A stretch of 64,000 bases of DNA, taken from Sindora glabra. Taxonomy: Eukaryota > Streptophyta > Magnoliopsida > Fabales > Fabaceae. Of the stretch, positions 46,465 through 58,049 are shown one piece after another; position 1 is the stretch's first letter, and every line of letters begins with the position of its first letter. A program made the position numbers and the translations under genes. The notes below the pieces were generated by a model. That model was not told where the DNA came from and ran no database searches. It saw only the letters and a program-made list of their open reading frames with translations. The stretch lies in the NCBI GenBank assembly GCA_020226215.1, contig CM035226.1, positions 67,293,455 to 67,357,454 of the forward strand, given 5' to 3'.

Positions 46465-46810
46465 ACTCATCGTAATCAACCCTCATTCACTATTATATAT
46501 CGTCGATGACCATCATCGTTCACCTTCCATTTTCAGTTACCATTATTAACTATTATCTATTGTCGATTACCATCATTTACCATCATCTATTGTTAGTAAC
46601 CACCTCACTTATCATTTATGATCATCGTTGATCAATATCTATCATTAGTGACTGTTGCTCACTACCATTTATTATCGATGACTACATCTAACCACCATTT
46701 ATAATTGATGAATACTGTTAACTGTCATCCATCATTAGTGACCATTGTTAGCCGCTTCCCATTGCTAATGATCACAGTTGACCACCACAAACCATTAGTA
46801 ACAATTCAAT
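46465..46810. repeat. Degenerate minisatellite, unit about 25-30 bases
   Basis: Variants of CCATCATCTATTGTTAGTAA / ACCATTTATTATCGATGACT recur about a dozen times with period near 25-30 bases and strong strand asymmetry (C/A/T-rich on the plus strand). Units are decayed and differ from each other. It lies between the pararetrovirus region and the gene island. Confidence 0.65.
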
Positions 46811-48300
46811 TTTTAATGAGGACAATTTGAGTAATTAAACAATATTTTGAAAATATTTAAAATAGTTAAAATATAACATTATAACATTTCTAGTAATATA
46901 TTTAATTAAATTAAATATGAAAATATCATATTTACATGAATTAAATATTTGAAAATCACATTTCTAAAAATATTAGAATTTTTCCTGAATTAAAAGCTGT
47001 CTTAAATGGTGTGATCCGATCGAAAGCTCTAGTTTTTTATTTGTACTACCTATAGATAGTTAAAATTATTTCTTAAAGTTATATATTTATATTTATTTGA
47101 AGAAAGTCATTTGTGTTTGGTTAGCTTGTTAAGCCCTTCAAGTTTACGAAAAAACAGATATCATACTAAAATTAACGTTGTGGTACTTCAGGGCTTAATG
47201 TATAAATTAGACAAAATCTTGACAAAAAGTTTAGAATAATACTAGAACTTCTGAAGTGTCCCAAATGTGCTAAGGATGTCGAGCGTGTTATCCTTTGGAA
47301 TTCAACTACTGTATTTTGTCCAATAACATAAATATAAATTTTAAATCCTTTCTTTATTATCCTATAACTGCCATGCATATTTAGAACGAAATAAGTTTTT
47401 TTGGTGAAATAGCAACACCCAAAAACTTTTGGTATTCAATGTCATTTTTGAAAAATCATTAGTTGCACATAAAACAAAATAGAAGAGGATATTAGTAATG
47501 TGTTTTTTTGCATGTGGAGGAATATGATCATGACTTGCTAACTAAATAAATATTCATGAATGTCTCAAATCATGAAGCAATTCCCTAAAGCCTCATGCTA
47601 TACATTAGGTTCAAGAAATAAGGCAGTAGTACCAAAAGAAAAAAAAATGAAATAAGACAAAAAAAGTCAAAAGAGTTACTAAAACATCAAATCAAAATAT
47701 AATATAATTTTGATAATTTTTAATAATATAATAAAATTATGATATTATTTTTAAGATTATTCTTCTTGAATATTCAAAGTTTAAATCTAAGATATACAAA
47801 TAGGTCAAGTAGCTACTTTTATTTTAAAACAATGTAATAATTGAGTGGGAAATGTATTATTTTAAGAGGGCTTCTTAACCGGAACTGGATTTATGGAAAT
47901 GAAAATAATTTTACTTTAATTAGTCGAATTAGCAAAGGAAAAAAATGTTAATACTTTTCTTTACGGCAGAACCTATCATGGCTTTCTTTTCATTTTTAAC
48001 ACTTTAAATTAAAATCCAATGTTATTTTGTGAAATTTAGAAAAAATAAATAAAACATAAAAGTTAAATTACAGAATAATCCCGAGTTGGCTATTTCAATC
48101 TTTTGCTTTAAATTCATACTATACATTTTCTTTAATAATAATAAAAAAAGTGAGTTTCAGAAGGATGAATCCCTAGTCCATGCGATAAGCCGTATTATCT
48201 CCTTTCATAAAAAGAAGGGTCAGCCACAGGTCCCTTTGTCTCTGAAAAAGTTACCTATGCCATTGACACATTTAGAATCACAGGGTCACTATTGTCTTTT
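46811..48300. other. Intergenic sequence upstream of the WEB-family gene
   Basis: AT-rich, becoming less so from about 47,900. The minus-strand frame 47,172-47,378 has no recognisable domain. No transposon ends are seen. Confidence 0.5.
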
Positions 48301-48673
48301 TCCCATCCGCCACTGATAATATTATACTCACAGGGTGATTTTGCCAAGAAATGAAAATGGAGGAAGAGAGAGAAGTGTGAGTTAGGAAGGAAAAGAAAAG
48401 ATAGTTTAGTTCAATTTCAGTCAAGTGGCCGCTCTGGAGACCGGGGAGAAACCAGCCTAAATTATTTGGTTTCTGCTCTGAAAATTCCTCTGCATATTCT
48501 TTTCTGTTACTTCAACAACTTCATTTTCTCCTTCCGCAGCTCTGATCTCAAATTTCTTCTTGTTTCTTACATTGTCCAAACTTCAGCATTCTCAATTCTT
48601 CAGCTGACACTTTGAGCAAAGAATTCTGCTTTACACCCTCATTCTTCCTGTTACCAATCTTACTCCACCAACA
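48301..48673 (+). promoter_or_regulatory. Promoter-proximal region and 5' UTR of the WEB-family gene
   Basis: From about 48,361 to the start codon there is no ATG, and the sequence becomes pyrimidine-rich (about 48,500-48,660, with CTTCTTCTT-like runs), typical of plant 5' leaders. A clear TATA box is not visible; TGATAATATTATACTC at about 48,316 is a weak candidate. The start codon context, CAACAATGGC, is close to the plant optimum. Confidence 0.45.
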
Positions 48674-51600
48674 ATGGCTTCAAAATCTAAGTAAGTATTA
48701 GTGGGTCTGTGAAGATCTGGTTTGGGTTTTTACAACTTTTTGTATACTGATTCATATTCCTTATCTTATTTGAGTAGCGGGTTTATAATTTTTTTCAGGA
48801 AACTCTTTGATTATTGGGTTTGATCTGTTAATTATGGTGTGTTAGTATGACAGTTTTGTTTAAATTTTCCTTCGGTTCCATTCATTTGGATTCTGGGGCT
48901 TGATCTTTCTGTCTGCTTACTGAGTAAAATTTAGAGATGGGTTTCGCTTTGTTTTGCCTTGGTGTTCGTATTCTGTCTTGATCTTTGCTTATTCATGCGG
49001 GCCTAGGCTTCTAAAATAGTGATTTGTGTAACTTTCACCCTGATTTTCGCCTCTCGTTCACAATTGTTCCTTACCTCTCTATTTCTCCCTTGTTGGGCGT
49101 ATGTTGTTTGGTGAGTTTGGTATGTCAATGCGTCTACCTTCTGTATGTCAATTTTGGATGAAGAGTAGCTTTTTTTTTTTTTGACTTAGATCCATCCATA
49201 TGTTTGTTCATATGATATGACATTCTGTTCTTTTATCTAGTCTTGTGTGTTTCAATTGATGCATTATTGATATTATGGATTTGATAGATCCAATTTGTCT
49301 GAGACTCCCAAAAAGGCAACACCAGCAACCCCAAGAGTTAGTAAGCTCAACAAAAGAGTGCCCAAAGCAGAATCTGAGTCACCATCGCCATCGCCATCGC
49401 CATCACAAAATTCACGCCCTTCAATTGAAAGATCACCTCGATCTGTGAATTCAAAGCCCACCATCGAGCGGAAATCACCCAGACCTGGCACTCCTGATGT
49501 AAGTTATAGTGAAAGCACTTTGTGTTGGATCATATTTGTGTTGATTTCTGGATGGCTGCACTTCAAGTTTCTTCTGTTCTATTTTTTTATTCCTTTTTAA
49601 TATTTGGGTTTTTATCTGGATCTCCCATGAATTGACATGTGTACTGAAAAAGCATCTGAGATGTTTAAGAACGTGATTGTGTTAGTTGTTTGATCTTTTT
49701 TCAGTTTGGAAAGTTTAGATAGAACATAACTTCTTACCCTTTATTATGAGATTATATTATATTTTGGTGTGGATGTTTCTCCATTCCATCCTAACATTAG
49801 ATAATGCTTAATAGTTGGTACAGATTTTTTTTTAAATAATCTTGCTTTTTTTTTTTTAATAAATTATGCGTAGTTTAATATGCTCTTATAATTCTCCTTA
49901 TATTTTCAGAAACAACTACCAAGAGTTGTGAAGGGTTCAGAATTGCAAACCCAGTTGAATGTTGCTCAAGAAGATCTAAAGAAAGTGAAGGAACTGCTAA
50001 ATCAGGCTGAAAAAGAGAAGGCAAAAGCAACTGATGAGTTACGAGAAGCACGTAAAATGACTGAGGAAGTGAATGAGAAACTCAGGGAGGCACTGGTAGC
50101 TCAAAAGCGAGCTGAGGAGAACTCTGAGATCGAGAAATTCCGAGCTGTTGAGTTGGAACAGGCGGGGATTGAAGCTGCAAAGAAGAAGGAAGAAGAATGG
50201 CAGAAAGAGATTGAAAGTGTTAGGGAGCAGCATGCTTTGGATGTGGCTGCTCTTCTGTCTGCTACACAGGAACTGCAGCGGGTTAAGCAGGAACTTGCCA
50301 TGACCTGTGATGCAAAGAACCAGGCACTGAGTCATGCAGATGATGCAACTAAAATTGCTGAGATTCATGCAGAGAAATCAGAGGTACTTTCAGCAGAATT
50401 GACACGGTTAAAGGCCTTACTAGATTCAAAACTTGAAACAGAGGCTAATGAAAACAAGATCATATTGAAGCTGAAAGCAGAGATAGATACTCTCAGACAA
50501 GAACTCGATGAAACCAAGGGCTATGAGGAAAAGGCCAAGACCTATGAGGAAATGGCACAGAGCTATGAGGTAAAGGCCAAGGGCTATGAGGAAAATGTCA
50601 AGGATTGCGAGGAAAGGTTAGTGGAGAAAGACACTTTCATTGAACAGCTTAATGTGGATCTTGAAGCTGCAAAGATGGCCGAATCTTATGCGCATAGTCT
50701 GCTAGAGGAGTGTCAGAAGAAGGTTGATGAACTAGAAATAAGAGTTGAAGAAGCAAATAAGCTGGAGAGATCTGCATCGGAATCTTTGCAATCTGTAATG
50801 AAACAGCTAGAAGGAAAGAATGATTTGTTGCATGATGCAGCATCTGAAATTGCCTCTCTTAAAGAGAAGGTGGGGTTGTTAGAAATGACAATTACCAGAC
50901 AAAGAGGGGATCTTGACAATTCAGAGCGTTGTATTCTTATGGTTAAGGAAGAAGGTACAGAAATGTCAAAGAAGATGGAGTCTCTCAAAGCTGAACTTGA
51001 AACAATTAAAGAGGAGAAAGCTCTAGCTTTGAACAATGAAAAGCTTGCAGCTTCTAGTGTGCAGACCCTGTTAGAAGAGAAAAACAAACTTATTAATGAA
51101 TTGGAAAATTCTAGGGATGAAGAAGAAAAGAGCAAAAAGGCAATGGAGAGCTTAGCTTCTGCTTTGCACGAAGTGTCCACAGAAGCCAGAGAAGCTAAAG
51201 AAAAATTGTTAACCTACCAAGCTGAACATGAAACATATGATAACCAGATGGAAAATTTAAAGTTGGTCCTAAAAGCTACTAATGAAAAGTATGAGTCAAT
51301 GCTTGATGATGCAAGGCATGAGATTGATGCTCTTACGTTTAGTGTTGAAAACTCTAAAAATGACTTAGAGACTGCCAAGGCTGAGTGGGAGCAGAGAGAA
51401 CATCATTTCGTTAGCTGCATAAAGCAATCTCAAGAAGAGAATTCCTCTTTGGAAAAAGAAATAAATAGGTTGGTCAATTTGCTTAGACAAACTGACGAAG
51501 AAGCTTGTGCCCAAAGGGAGGAAGAAGCTCAGCTAAAGGAAAACCTGAAAGAAGTTGAAGCTGAGGTGATCCACTTGCAGGAAGCTCTTAAGGAAACAAA

Positions 51601-52306
51601 GGTTGACAGCATGAAACTGAAGGAGAGTTTGTTGGATAAAGAAAATGAGTTGCAGAGTCTTGTTCAAGAAAATGAGGAACTGCGAACCAGGGAAGCTGCT
51701 TCTATTAAAAAGGTGGAGGAGTTGGCCAAGTTGCTTGAAGAAGCTACAACCAGAACCCAGACTGAAGAAAATGTTGATCTTACTGACAGTGAGAAGGAGT
51801 ATGATCTGCTTCCTAAAGTAGTTGAATTCTCTGAAGAGAATGGCCATAAAGGAGAGGACGTGTCCAAGGTTGAGCTCTCAACCAATCAGGAAGGGCTTGG
51901 GCAAATTTTACAGGAAGAAAGCATTCTCTTGAATGACAAGGCTGAAAACACAGAATATCCTAAAATTGAGAATGGGAATGGTAGATTTAAGGAAGATGAG
52001 AATGGGACCAAAGAAAAAGATGACTCGGTAGAAGTTGAGTTTAAGATGTGGGAGAGCTGCAAGATAGAGAAAAAGGAATTCTCACCAGAGAGAGAAGCAG
52101 AGCCTGAGTCCCTTGAAGAAGAAGTTGACACAAAGATAGAAGGTGGTGAGAGCTTCGATCAGATAAATGGACCCTCTTCAACAGAGAACATTGATGATGG
52201 TGGAAACTCACCATCAAAGCAACAACAAATGAAGAAGAAGAAGAAGCCTTTGCTTGGCAAGTTTGGGAGCCTGCTCAAAAAAAGGGGTGGTACAAACCAG
52301 AAATAG
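48674..52306 (+). CDS. WEB/DUF827-family coiled-coil protein, 3 exons, 874 aa
   Basis: Exons 48,674-48,690, 49,288-49,498 and 49,910-52,306 join in frame across GTAAGT...AG introns of 597 and 411 bases; the first junction splits Lys6. The protein starts MASKSKSNLSETPKKATPAT, a basic Ser/Thr/Pro-rich leader (about 1-85, SP repeat 37-45). Residues about 85-650 are near-continuous coiled coil rich in Glu, Lys, Ala and Leu, then an acidic tail (about 650-840) and a basic end with KKKKKPLLGKFGSLLKKRG (851-869). This architecture, with LGKFGSLLKK near the end, matches Arabidopsis WEB-family proteins such as those annotated chloroplastic. Relatives WEB1/PMI2 act in light-driven chloroplast movement. 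The exact role here is inferred only from the family. Minus-strand frames in exon 3 are shadows. Confidence 0.93.
49379..49405 (+). repeat. In-frame hexanucleotide repeat coding Ser-Pro
   Basis: TCR-CCA codons alternate to give SPSPSPSPS (residues 37-45) in exon 2. A six-base unit keeps frame, and length may vary between individuals. Confidence 0.9.
50522..50626 (+). repeat. In-frame 21-base tandem repeat coding heptads
   Basis: Five 7-residue units (YEEKAKT, YEEMAQS, YEVKAKG, YEENVKD, CEERLVE; residues 281-315). DNA units share CTATGAGGAAAAGGCCAAG-type sequence. The unit equals one coiled-coil heptad, so gain or loss keeps the coil register. Confidence 0.9.
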
Positions 52307-52720
52307 AAGAACAGAATACCTTTGGCCTTGCTTGTGTCCAGCTAGAAGGCAGGTATATTGGATATTAATTTGCTTGCACTTGTTTGTTTTATGATTTTGC
52401 ATCTGGGGATAGATTTTAAAGAATGACACAGCTTGTATTATTGTTTAGGATTTGATTTTTTTTTTTCTTTTTTGGATTGTATTTTGCCATGTTGACAGTA
52501 GATTTGATGTGATGGAATTTTTTCTTTACTTTTATTTTTTTTTTTTACCTTTGTCCTCCTATCTGGATTACATGAAAGAAGTGGCAAATTGTATTGTCAC
52601 TTTGATGTCAGCCATTTAATTCTAATGAATATCGAGGTAGCACTTTAATGTTGCATTTCTCATGTAATGCTCTTGGTACATTCTCTGAAAAATTAAAGTA
52701 GTTGTTATAAGGCTGTTTGT
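52307..52720 (+). other. 3' UTR and probable transcript end of the WEB-family gene
   Basis: T-rich runs (about 52,457-52,470 and 52,535-52,548) and TTGTATT/TGTAAT words suit plant far-upstream poly(A) elements. AATTAAAG near 52,690 is a candidate near-upstream element. No strict AATAAA is seen, so the end is approximate. Confidence 0.4.
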
Positions 52721-54420
52721 TTCACTTGAAAAATCTTCCAGAAAACTTTCCTTTTGCTTAGAAAATTTCTGTTTCTCATAGTTTTTAATATTGGATTCTA
52801 AATGTGATGAATTCTACGGCACCTTAGGGTTTTGAAATTCAGGATAATGTGGCAATCTAAAAATTAAATTAAAATTGTTTAATCACATCCATTAAAAAAA
52901 ATGAATAACTGTGAATCCAATGGTTTTAGAGGTTGTCAAACCCCAAGGGTACTGTAGGCAGCACCACTGAATGTATTGTGATATAAGATGCAAACTACCA
53001 TGTTACAATTTAGCCATTATGGAGGCTGTCATGCTTTGATTTGATTATAGATTTTCTCTTGACTTTTTGTTCTTTGGATTTTATGGAAATGAGATTATGG
53101 GCGCGTTGGCCTTAATTTTACAAAAGGATTTTGTCTGGCTTCTATTACTACATCTGGTGTTAAGCATGGGTGCATGTTTCGTAGTTCACAAATCTGGTAA
53201 ATGCAGTAGCAGCTTATTCTTTCCTGTGATGTTCTGAACTGAAAGTGCATCGTGAAATGCTACAAATATCAATTAACAACCAAAACGCTTGGTTCAATTA
53301 TAGATTATATAACACGTGTACCACCATAGATTATAAAATTTCCTCCCACGTGGTTTAATTACTTTTGGGTTAGAGAGAGCTAATATTGTAGATCATATGA
53401 AAATAAATTATGTGGTTGCTCAGATGAAATGTTGGGATGAATCTGTCAATGATGAGTACAATGAATAACAATGAATCTTGAAATCAAGGAGTCAATTTCA
53501 AGATTGGTCAAAATACAATTTTTGACACTAAATTGGTGTTTCTTGCTATTCCTTTTTGCCTTTCCTTGGATCATGGGCCAGTAGTTCTCTAATTAAAATT
53601 ATGTGGTATATGTTTATTATTATTGACAGACTTTTTGGCATTCTCATTAAATCCTTATGGCATATTTGGAGTAGAAAGTGGGATTTGTTACTAGTCCGCA
53701 AGCCATATTTAAATGTTACTAAAGTATCAGCATATATCAAACTTCAAAATTGCTCTGTACAAGGAGTTTTTAGGATCTAGACACAATGGATTGAAAATGG
53801 ATAATTTTGAATGGGGGGAGAAGGATAATTTTATTTGTTTGATATATGTTTTATTCTATAATTTTGAGTGTATAAAAGATGATTATAAGTCAATACACTT
53901 AAATCTTAAGCTTTCCTTTCTAATTTATTGACACTTCACATTTTTAAAAAGTATTTTGAATAAAAAAATATTTATTACAGATTAAATATATTTTTTGTGA
54001 GTTGACATAATGTATTTCTTCTATGTTCTAAATAAGATATCATTGTCATTATATATTGAAATAAAGATAAAAATATAAGGATTGTAACTATGCTCTTTTC
54101 AAATTCTTTTGAATTATTAGATCATGTCAAAATTATTAAAATACCTCAAAATTTAGAAAAAAAAATATACAAGCTAAATTACTCCCAATTTTCAATCATA
54201 GGACGCATAAATCATGTTTGATTTTTTTTACACCTATTTTCATTCTAAATTTGACATGTTTGCTTGTTGGAATTGTTACAATTGTCAATGACACCTTCCC
54301 CCTTTCATTAAATCCAGATCTCCATTTTTAAGAATACTGTGGTGAATTTGGCAACATGGACATACTTAGTAGGATTTGTTTTTTAAACTAATTAACCAAC
54401 AAATTACGAAAGATGCTTTC
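52721..54420. other. Intergenic sequence downstream of the WEB-family gene
   Basis: Relatively transposon-poor. Small frames at 53,546-53,931 show no domain. It contains two ACGT-core palindromes at 53,312-53,353. Confidence 0.5.
53312..53353. promoter_or_regulatory. Pair of CACGTG palindromes
   Basis: ACACGTGT (53,312-53,319) and CCACGTGG (53,346-53,353) start 34 bases apart, each preceded by an ATAGATTATA copy. CACGTG is the core recognised by plant bHLH and bZIP factors. The sites lie about 1 kb past the gene end. Function is inference. Confidence 0.35.
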
Positions 54421-54445
54421 TGACGTTGGATGATGACGTCATCAT
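54421..54445. promoter_or_regulatory. as-1-like element with 16-bp palindrome
   Basis: TGACG at 54,421 and TGACGTCA at 54,434 are 13 bases apart. The second lies in a perfect 16-base palindrome, ATGATGACGTCATCAT (54,430-54,445). Paired TGACG motifs are bound by TGA-type bZIP factors in plants. No gene start is seen nearby, so activity is uncertain. Confidence 0.4.
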
Positions 54446-56699
54446 GGAACCCACTTTTATCCCACATCTCGCGAAATGGATAAGATTTGAGATGGGAGTT
54501 GCAGGTGTTGTGTATCAAAACTTACTTTAAATCTGAAGTTTGAAATGCAAAGTTAAAAGTTGGTGTATGAATATGAGTTTGGCAAAACTCTTCTTAAATC
54601 CAAAGCCCGCCTTAGCGGCCTGGATTGAGAGTTTGGCCCCCATTTACCAGCGAGGAGCTTGACCGTCCAAATCAGCGGCATCCCTCCTCCCACGGCTTCT
54701 GTTGGATGGAGGGACCAAATATTTTGGCAGAAGCCAAATTGAGGGACTCATAATGCGGTTTTTAATATTGAAGGAGGTATTACGCTGCGCAACTAATTTC
54801 AAGTTTCATTTATTACGACCAAAAATATTTTTATAAGATTATAGTTATAAATTATTAAAACAATAAAAAATAAGTAATATATTTAATGTTAAATGTGATA
54901 AATTTGGTAAAAATTAATTTTAATTTTTTAGATGAAATTATTTTCTTCCATTATCATAATTTTAGAAATCATTTTTTAAAAACAAATTAAGTTTAAATGT
55001 TGAGTTTTGTCTATCATTAATTTCATTACTCATGATATATCACATAGTTACCATATTTCTTCCTACCTTGATGATAATAACGTATTTGACATCGATTTCA
55101 ATTATATCATCATTCGAATTGCATCATGAGTGATTGTTTCTATTTATCAATTATTCGCACAACTATTTTATGTGTTGTTTATGATAAATACACATGAATT
55201 AAAATACTTCGTATGATGTAGTTGACTATTTATCACATAAAACCAATCATGTATGAGCTTCCAATCACAAGTGATGATGCTTCCTTTATTTTACAAGGCT
55301 TCATAACGCATGTTGCTTTAAAGTTTAGATTATTCAAGGATTGTATGTTTCTACTGTGAAATTAGCAATTTATGGGTCAACTTGGACAAATGATGAGATT
55401 GGGAAAGAACCTAAAGTATTCTATTAAAGTTTACCGGTTATAAATAAGATTTCATTTCTTTTAAAAATGAATTTTTTTTAAAATGGTATTTAACTTTAAG
55501 TAAAAAGAGATTTTATTTCATTTACGATTTCTATTTTAATTATATTTGTATTATTATAAAATTCATATAATTTGGCCAGTATTTTATTATAATTCATTTC
55601 ATTTAGTTTAAAAAAATATATTATAAAAAATTATCTTCTTTCTAATATTATATTTATTATAATACCATCAAAATTAATTTTAATTAATTTATAAATAAAT
55701 TCTGTTATTTATAAATTTTATCAAAACTAATGATTTGAATTGATTTATAAATGAATTGTTTTATTTGGAATATACTAAAAAATAGATAAAATTTAATTAA
55801 AAAGTATTATTTTTATTAAAATGAAATAAATTTTAAAAAAGTTGCATGCCTATGTACTTTCTTTTAGTAAGAGATTCTTAGGCAACTACTAATTATTGAT
55901 CAATGCCCAACGTAAAGAATGGGTCTAGTGACTTCAATAAGCACGGGAATAAGTGCTTATTTGTTAACCAATCCCTAAAAATGGAGTTAAATGAGACTAA
56001 TGATGTGAGATGTACTACTTAGACAATTGCTTTTCACCTAAAATCATTAAAGTACAATATTTAATTGTATTCTACATACCTAATTTTTCTCTCTTTAATA
56101 TTGGCGTTTATTTTTTATGATTTTTTTCTTGTAAATCAAATTGCATGGATCCCACCTATGCTGGAAACCTCCCGTTCTTGGCCAAAAATGGTGTTGCATC
56201 ATAGTCCACTTGAACCCACCCGACATCTTTGCAATTTGGTTATTTGTTTCGAGCTAAAAATAATAACGCCAAATCCATCCAAAAGCACCTTTTTTTAAGG
56301 TTTTCCTTAGTGCATCTAAGTTTTGCTTTCTTTCTCTTCCTTCTTTTTCTCCGGTTACTTCCAACTTTTCTTCTAAATCTACTTATGTCTTATTTCGCAA
56401 GCAGTATATAAAGTAAGATTTTTGTTTTATGCTTCTATTTTATTGTATTTCTTCTGTTGTTTCCAAAATAGAGTGGAACTTAGTCATTGTATGGGGTTTT
56501 TGGAGTCTTTTTTTCAAGTGAAAATTTTGGTACTCATGAATGGAGTTTGAAAACTTGCCATTGAAGCCTAATAACACTTTATAAATAAATGGATTGAATA
56601 AATTGTTATCGTACATGAATGATATATAAATGATAAAATAAATTAATAGATGCATTGTTATATCTGAATTGTTGAATCTATGAGTGGAGGTTGAACAAT
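54446..56699. other. Intergenic sequence with a GC-richer island
   Basis: About 54,590-54,790 is clearly GC-richer (CGTCCAAATCAGCGGCATCC, GGATGGAGGGACC) and could be the edge of a lost or unannotated transcription unit. The stretch 56,140-56,400 is also less AT-rich. Frames at 56,065-56,411 and on the minus strand near 56,600 show no domain. Confidence 0.45.
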
Positions 56700-57429
56700 G
56701 CATGATAGGATCACTTCTCTTAATCTCTTAATTGTCAGAGAAGGGGAGAGAATACAACTGCCATAACATGCAGAATAATAGAGACATAACTAGGTTAGAA
56801 GTAAGGACTCATCTTATTTTAAGAAACCCATATAGGTTAATTTGACCCATCATAGTATAACCTACTAAAAATGGGTTTCACACCAATTAAATCACACAAG
56901 TTATGTCACTTGAAATTGGACACCAATATCACTTAAATGAGCTTATAACAATAACTTTGAAATTTTGTATTCTTGAATTATTTGTATCCAATATGAGGAA
57001 AAATTGAAACATCCTCATATGAACCACATCATTTAAAATTATGGCCACATTAAGGAATGTCAAAGTAATAATGACATTATTATAGCCATAACTCTAAATT
57101 GATATCATAAGTATCCAAAAGTGCAAAACATGATATTCAATAGAGATATTGAAGTCATACACATTTAAAACCTACACTTTGTTGATCATATACTTAATGA
57201 GAAATGTGAATAATAAGATTTACATAAAGCATTTGTCTAAGATGCAAAATGAGAATTAATATTTTTAACATAAGAATGAGATAGGGTCTAAATATCTTAA
57301 ATATATCATAATAAAAATGTGCACATATAATAATAAACATATGGTAATATCATGAATATTAAATTATGAATATTTCATTGATACAAATCGTAAGATTGAT
57401 AATAAGTTCAAATTATTACATTAAACAAA
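56700..57429. other. Possible decayed LTR or flank of the copia relic
   Basis: This lies downstream (in element sense) of the minus-strand copia RNase H. Words such as GGGTTTCACACCAATTAAAT and GGAGAGAATACAACTG resemble copia LTR ends, but I could not match it to sequence upstream of gag, so it is not called an LTR. Confidence 0.35.
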
Positions 57430-57439
57430 AGATTACCAC

Positions 57440-57960
57440 CAATCTGAAATATTAAAAGACTTGGTTAAACCAATATTATTTATATGACCATGATACATTC
57501 TAATAGCTAGGCCCTTAGTTAATGGATTTGCAAGAATACAATATGTGGAAACATGTTCAATATAAGTATGATCTTATGTAACTTCTTTTTACAAACTAGT
57601 ACTTAACATCAAAGCATTTTGTATGTGCAAAACTTTTTTTGAAAGGAGTTCACAATAACAATATTATTTCAATAAATGATTAAGGGCCTTAAAATTCTCT
57701 TAATAATGTTAAAATCAACAATAAAATTTCTTAACCATGTAACTTCATAAGTAGCTTCATAATATGCAACAAATTCTACTTCTATAGTAAAGGTTGTTAT
57801 AAATGATTGCTTGGTGCTTTTCCAAGATATAATTCTCTCTTCCATCATAAAAATGCATCCATATATTAATTTATAATCATCTGGACAATTAGTACAATCA
57901 AAGTTTGAGTAACTTATAACTATAAGATCATCTAACCTCTTATATGTTAGTATATAATTC
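57440..57960 (-). pseudogene. Copia RNase H relic
   Basis: The minus strand reads LIVISYSNFDCTNCPDDYK, then RIISWKSTKQSFITT and FVAYYEATYEVTWLRNF, the aspartate strand, the S-W-K-S-x-K-Q block and the E-x-E-x-x-A helix of copia RNase H. Two active-site positions look changed and stops follow. Confidence 0.7.
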
Positions 57961-58049
57961 TTTATCTCCTATAGGTACCATGTAACTCTTTTAGTAGCAA
58001 TCCAATGTCTTAGACTAGGATTACTCAGATATCTCCCAAATATCAACAT

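Noticed and set aside
46465..46810. CRISPR-like array
   Set aside because: The repeats are degenerate and contiguous without unique spacers, in a plant genome; a decayed minisatellite explains it.
47172..47378. Minus-strand 68-codon frame near the gene island
   Set aside because: No family recognised, no splice or promoter context; probably chance or old LTR sequence.
49273..49491. Minus-strand frame with a GDGDGDGDSDS run
   Set aside because: Complement of the SP hexanucleotide repeat of exon 2; not a gene.
50039..52429. Several minus-strand frames of 64-155 codons opposite exon 3 of the WEB-family gene
   Set aside because: They are shadows of the plus-strand coding frame (Ser/Leu-rich complements of Glu/Lys codons) with no recognisable domain.
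53546..53931. Overlapping short frames on both strands downstream of the gene
   Set aside because: No domain, no splice support; typical chance frames.
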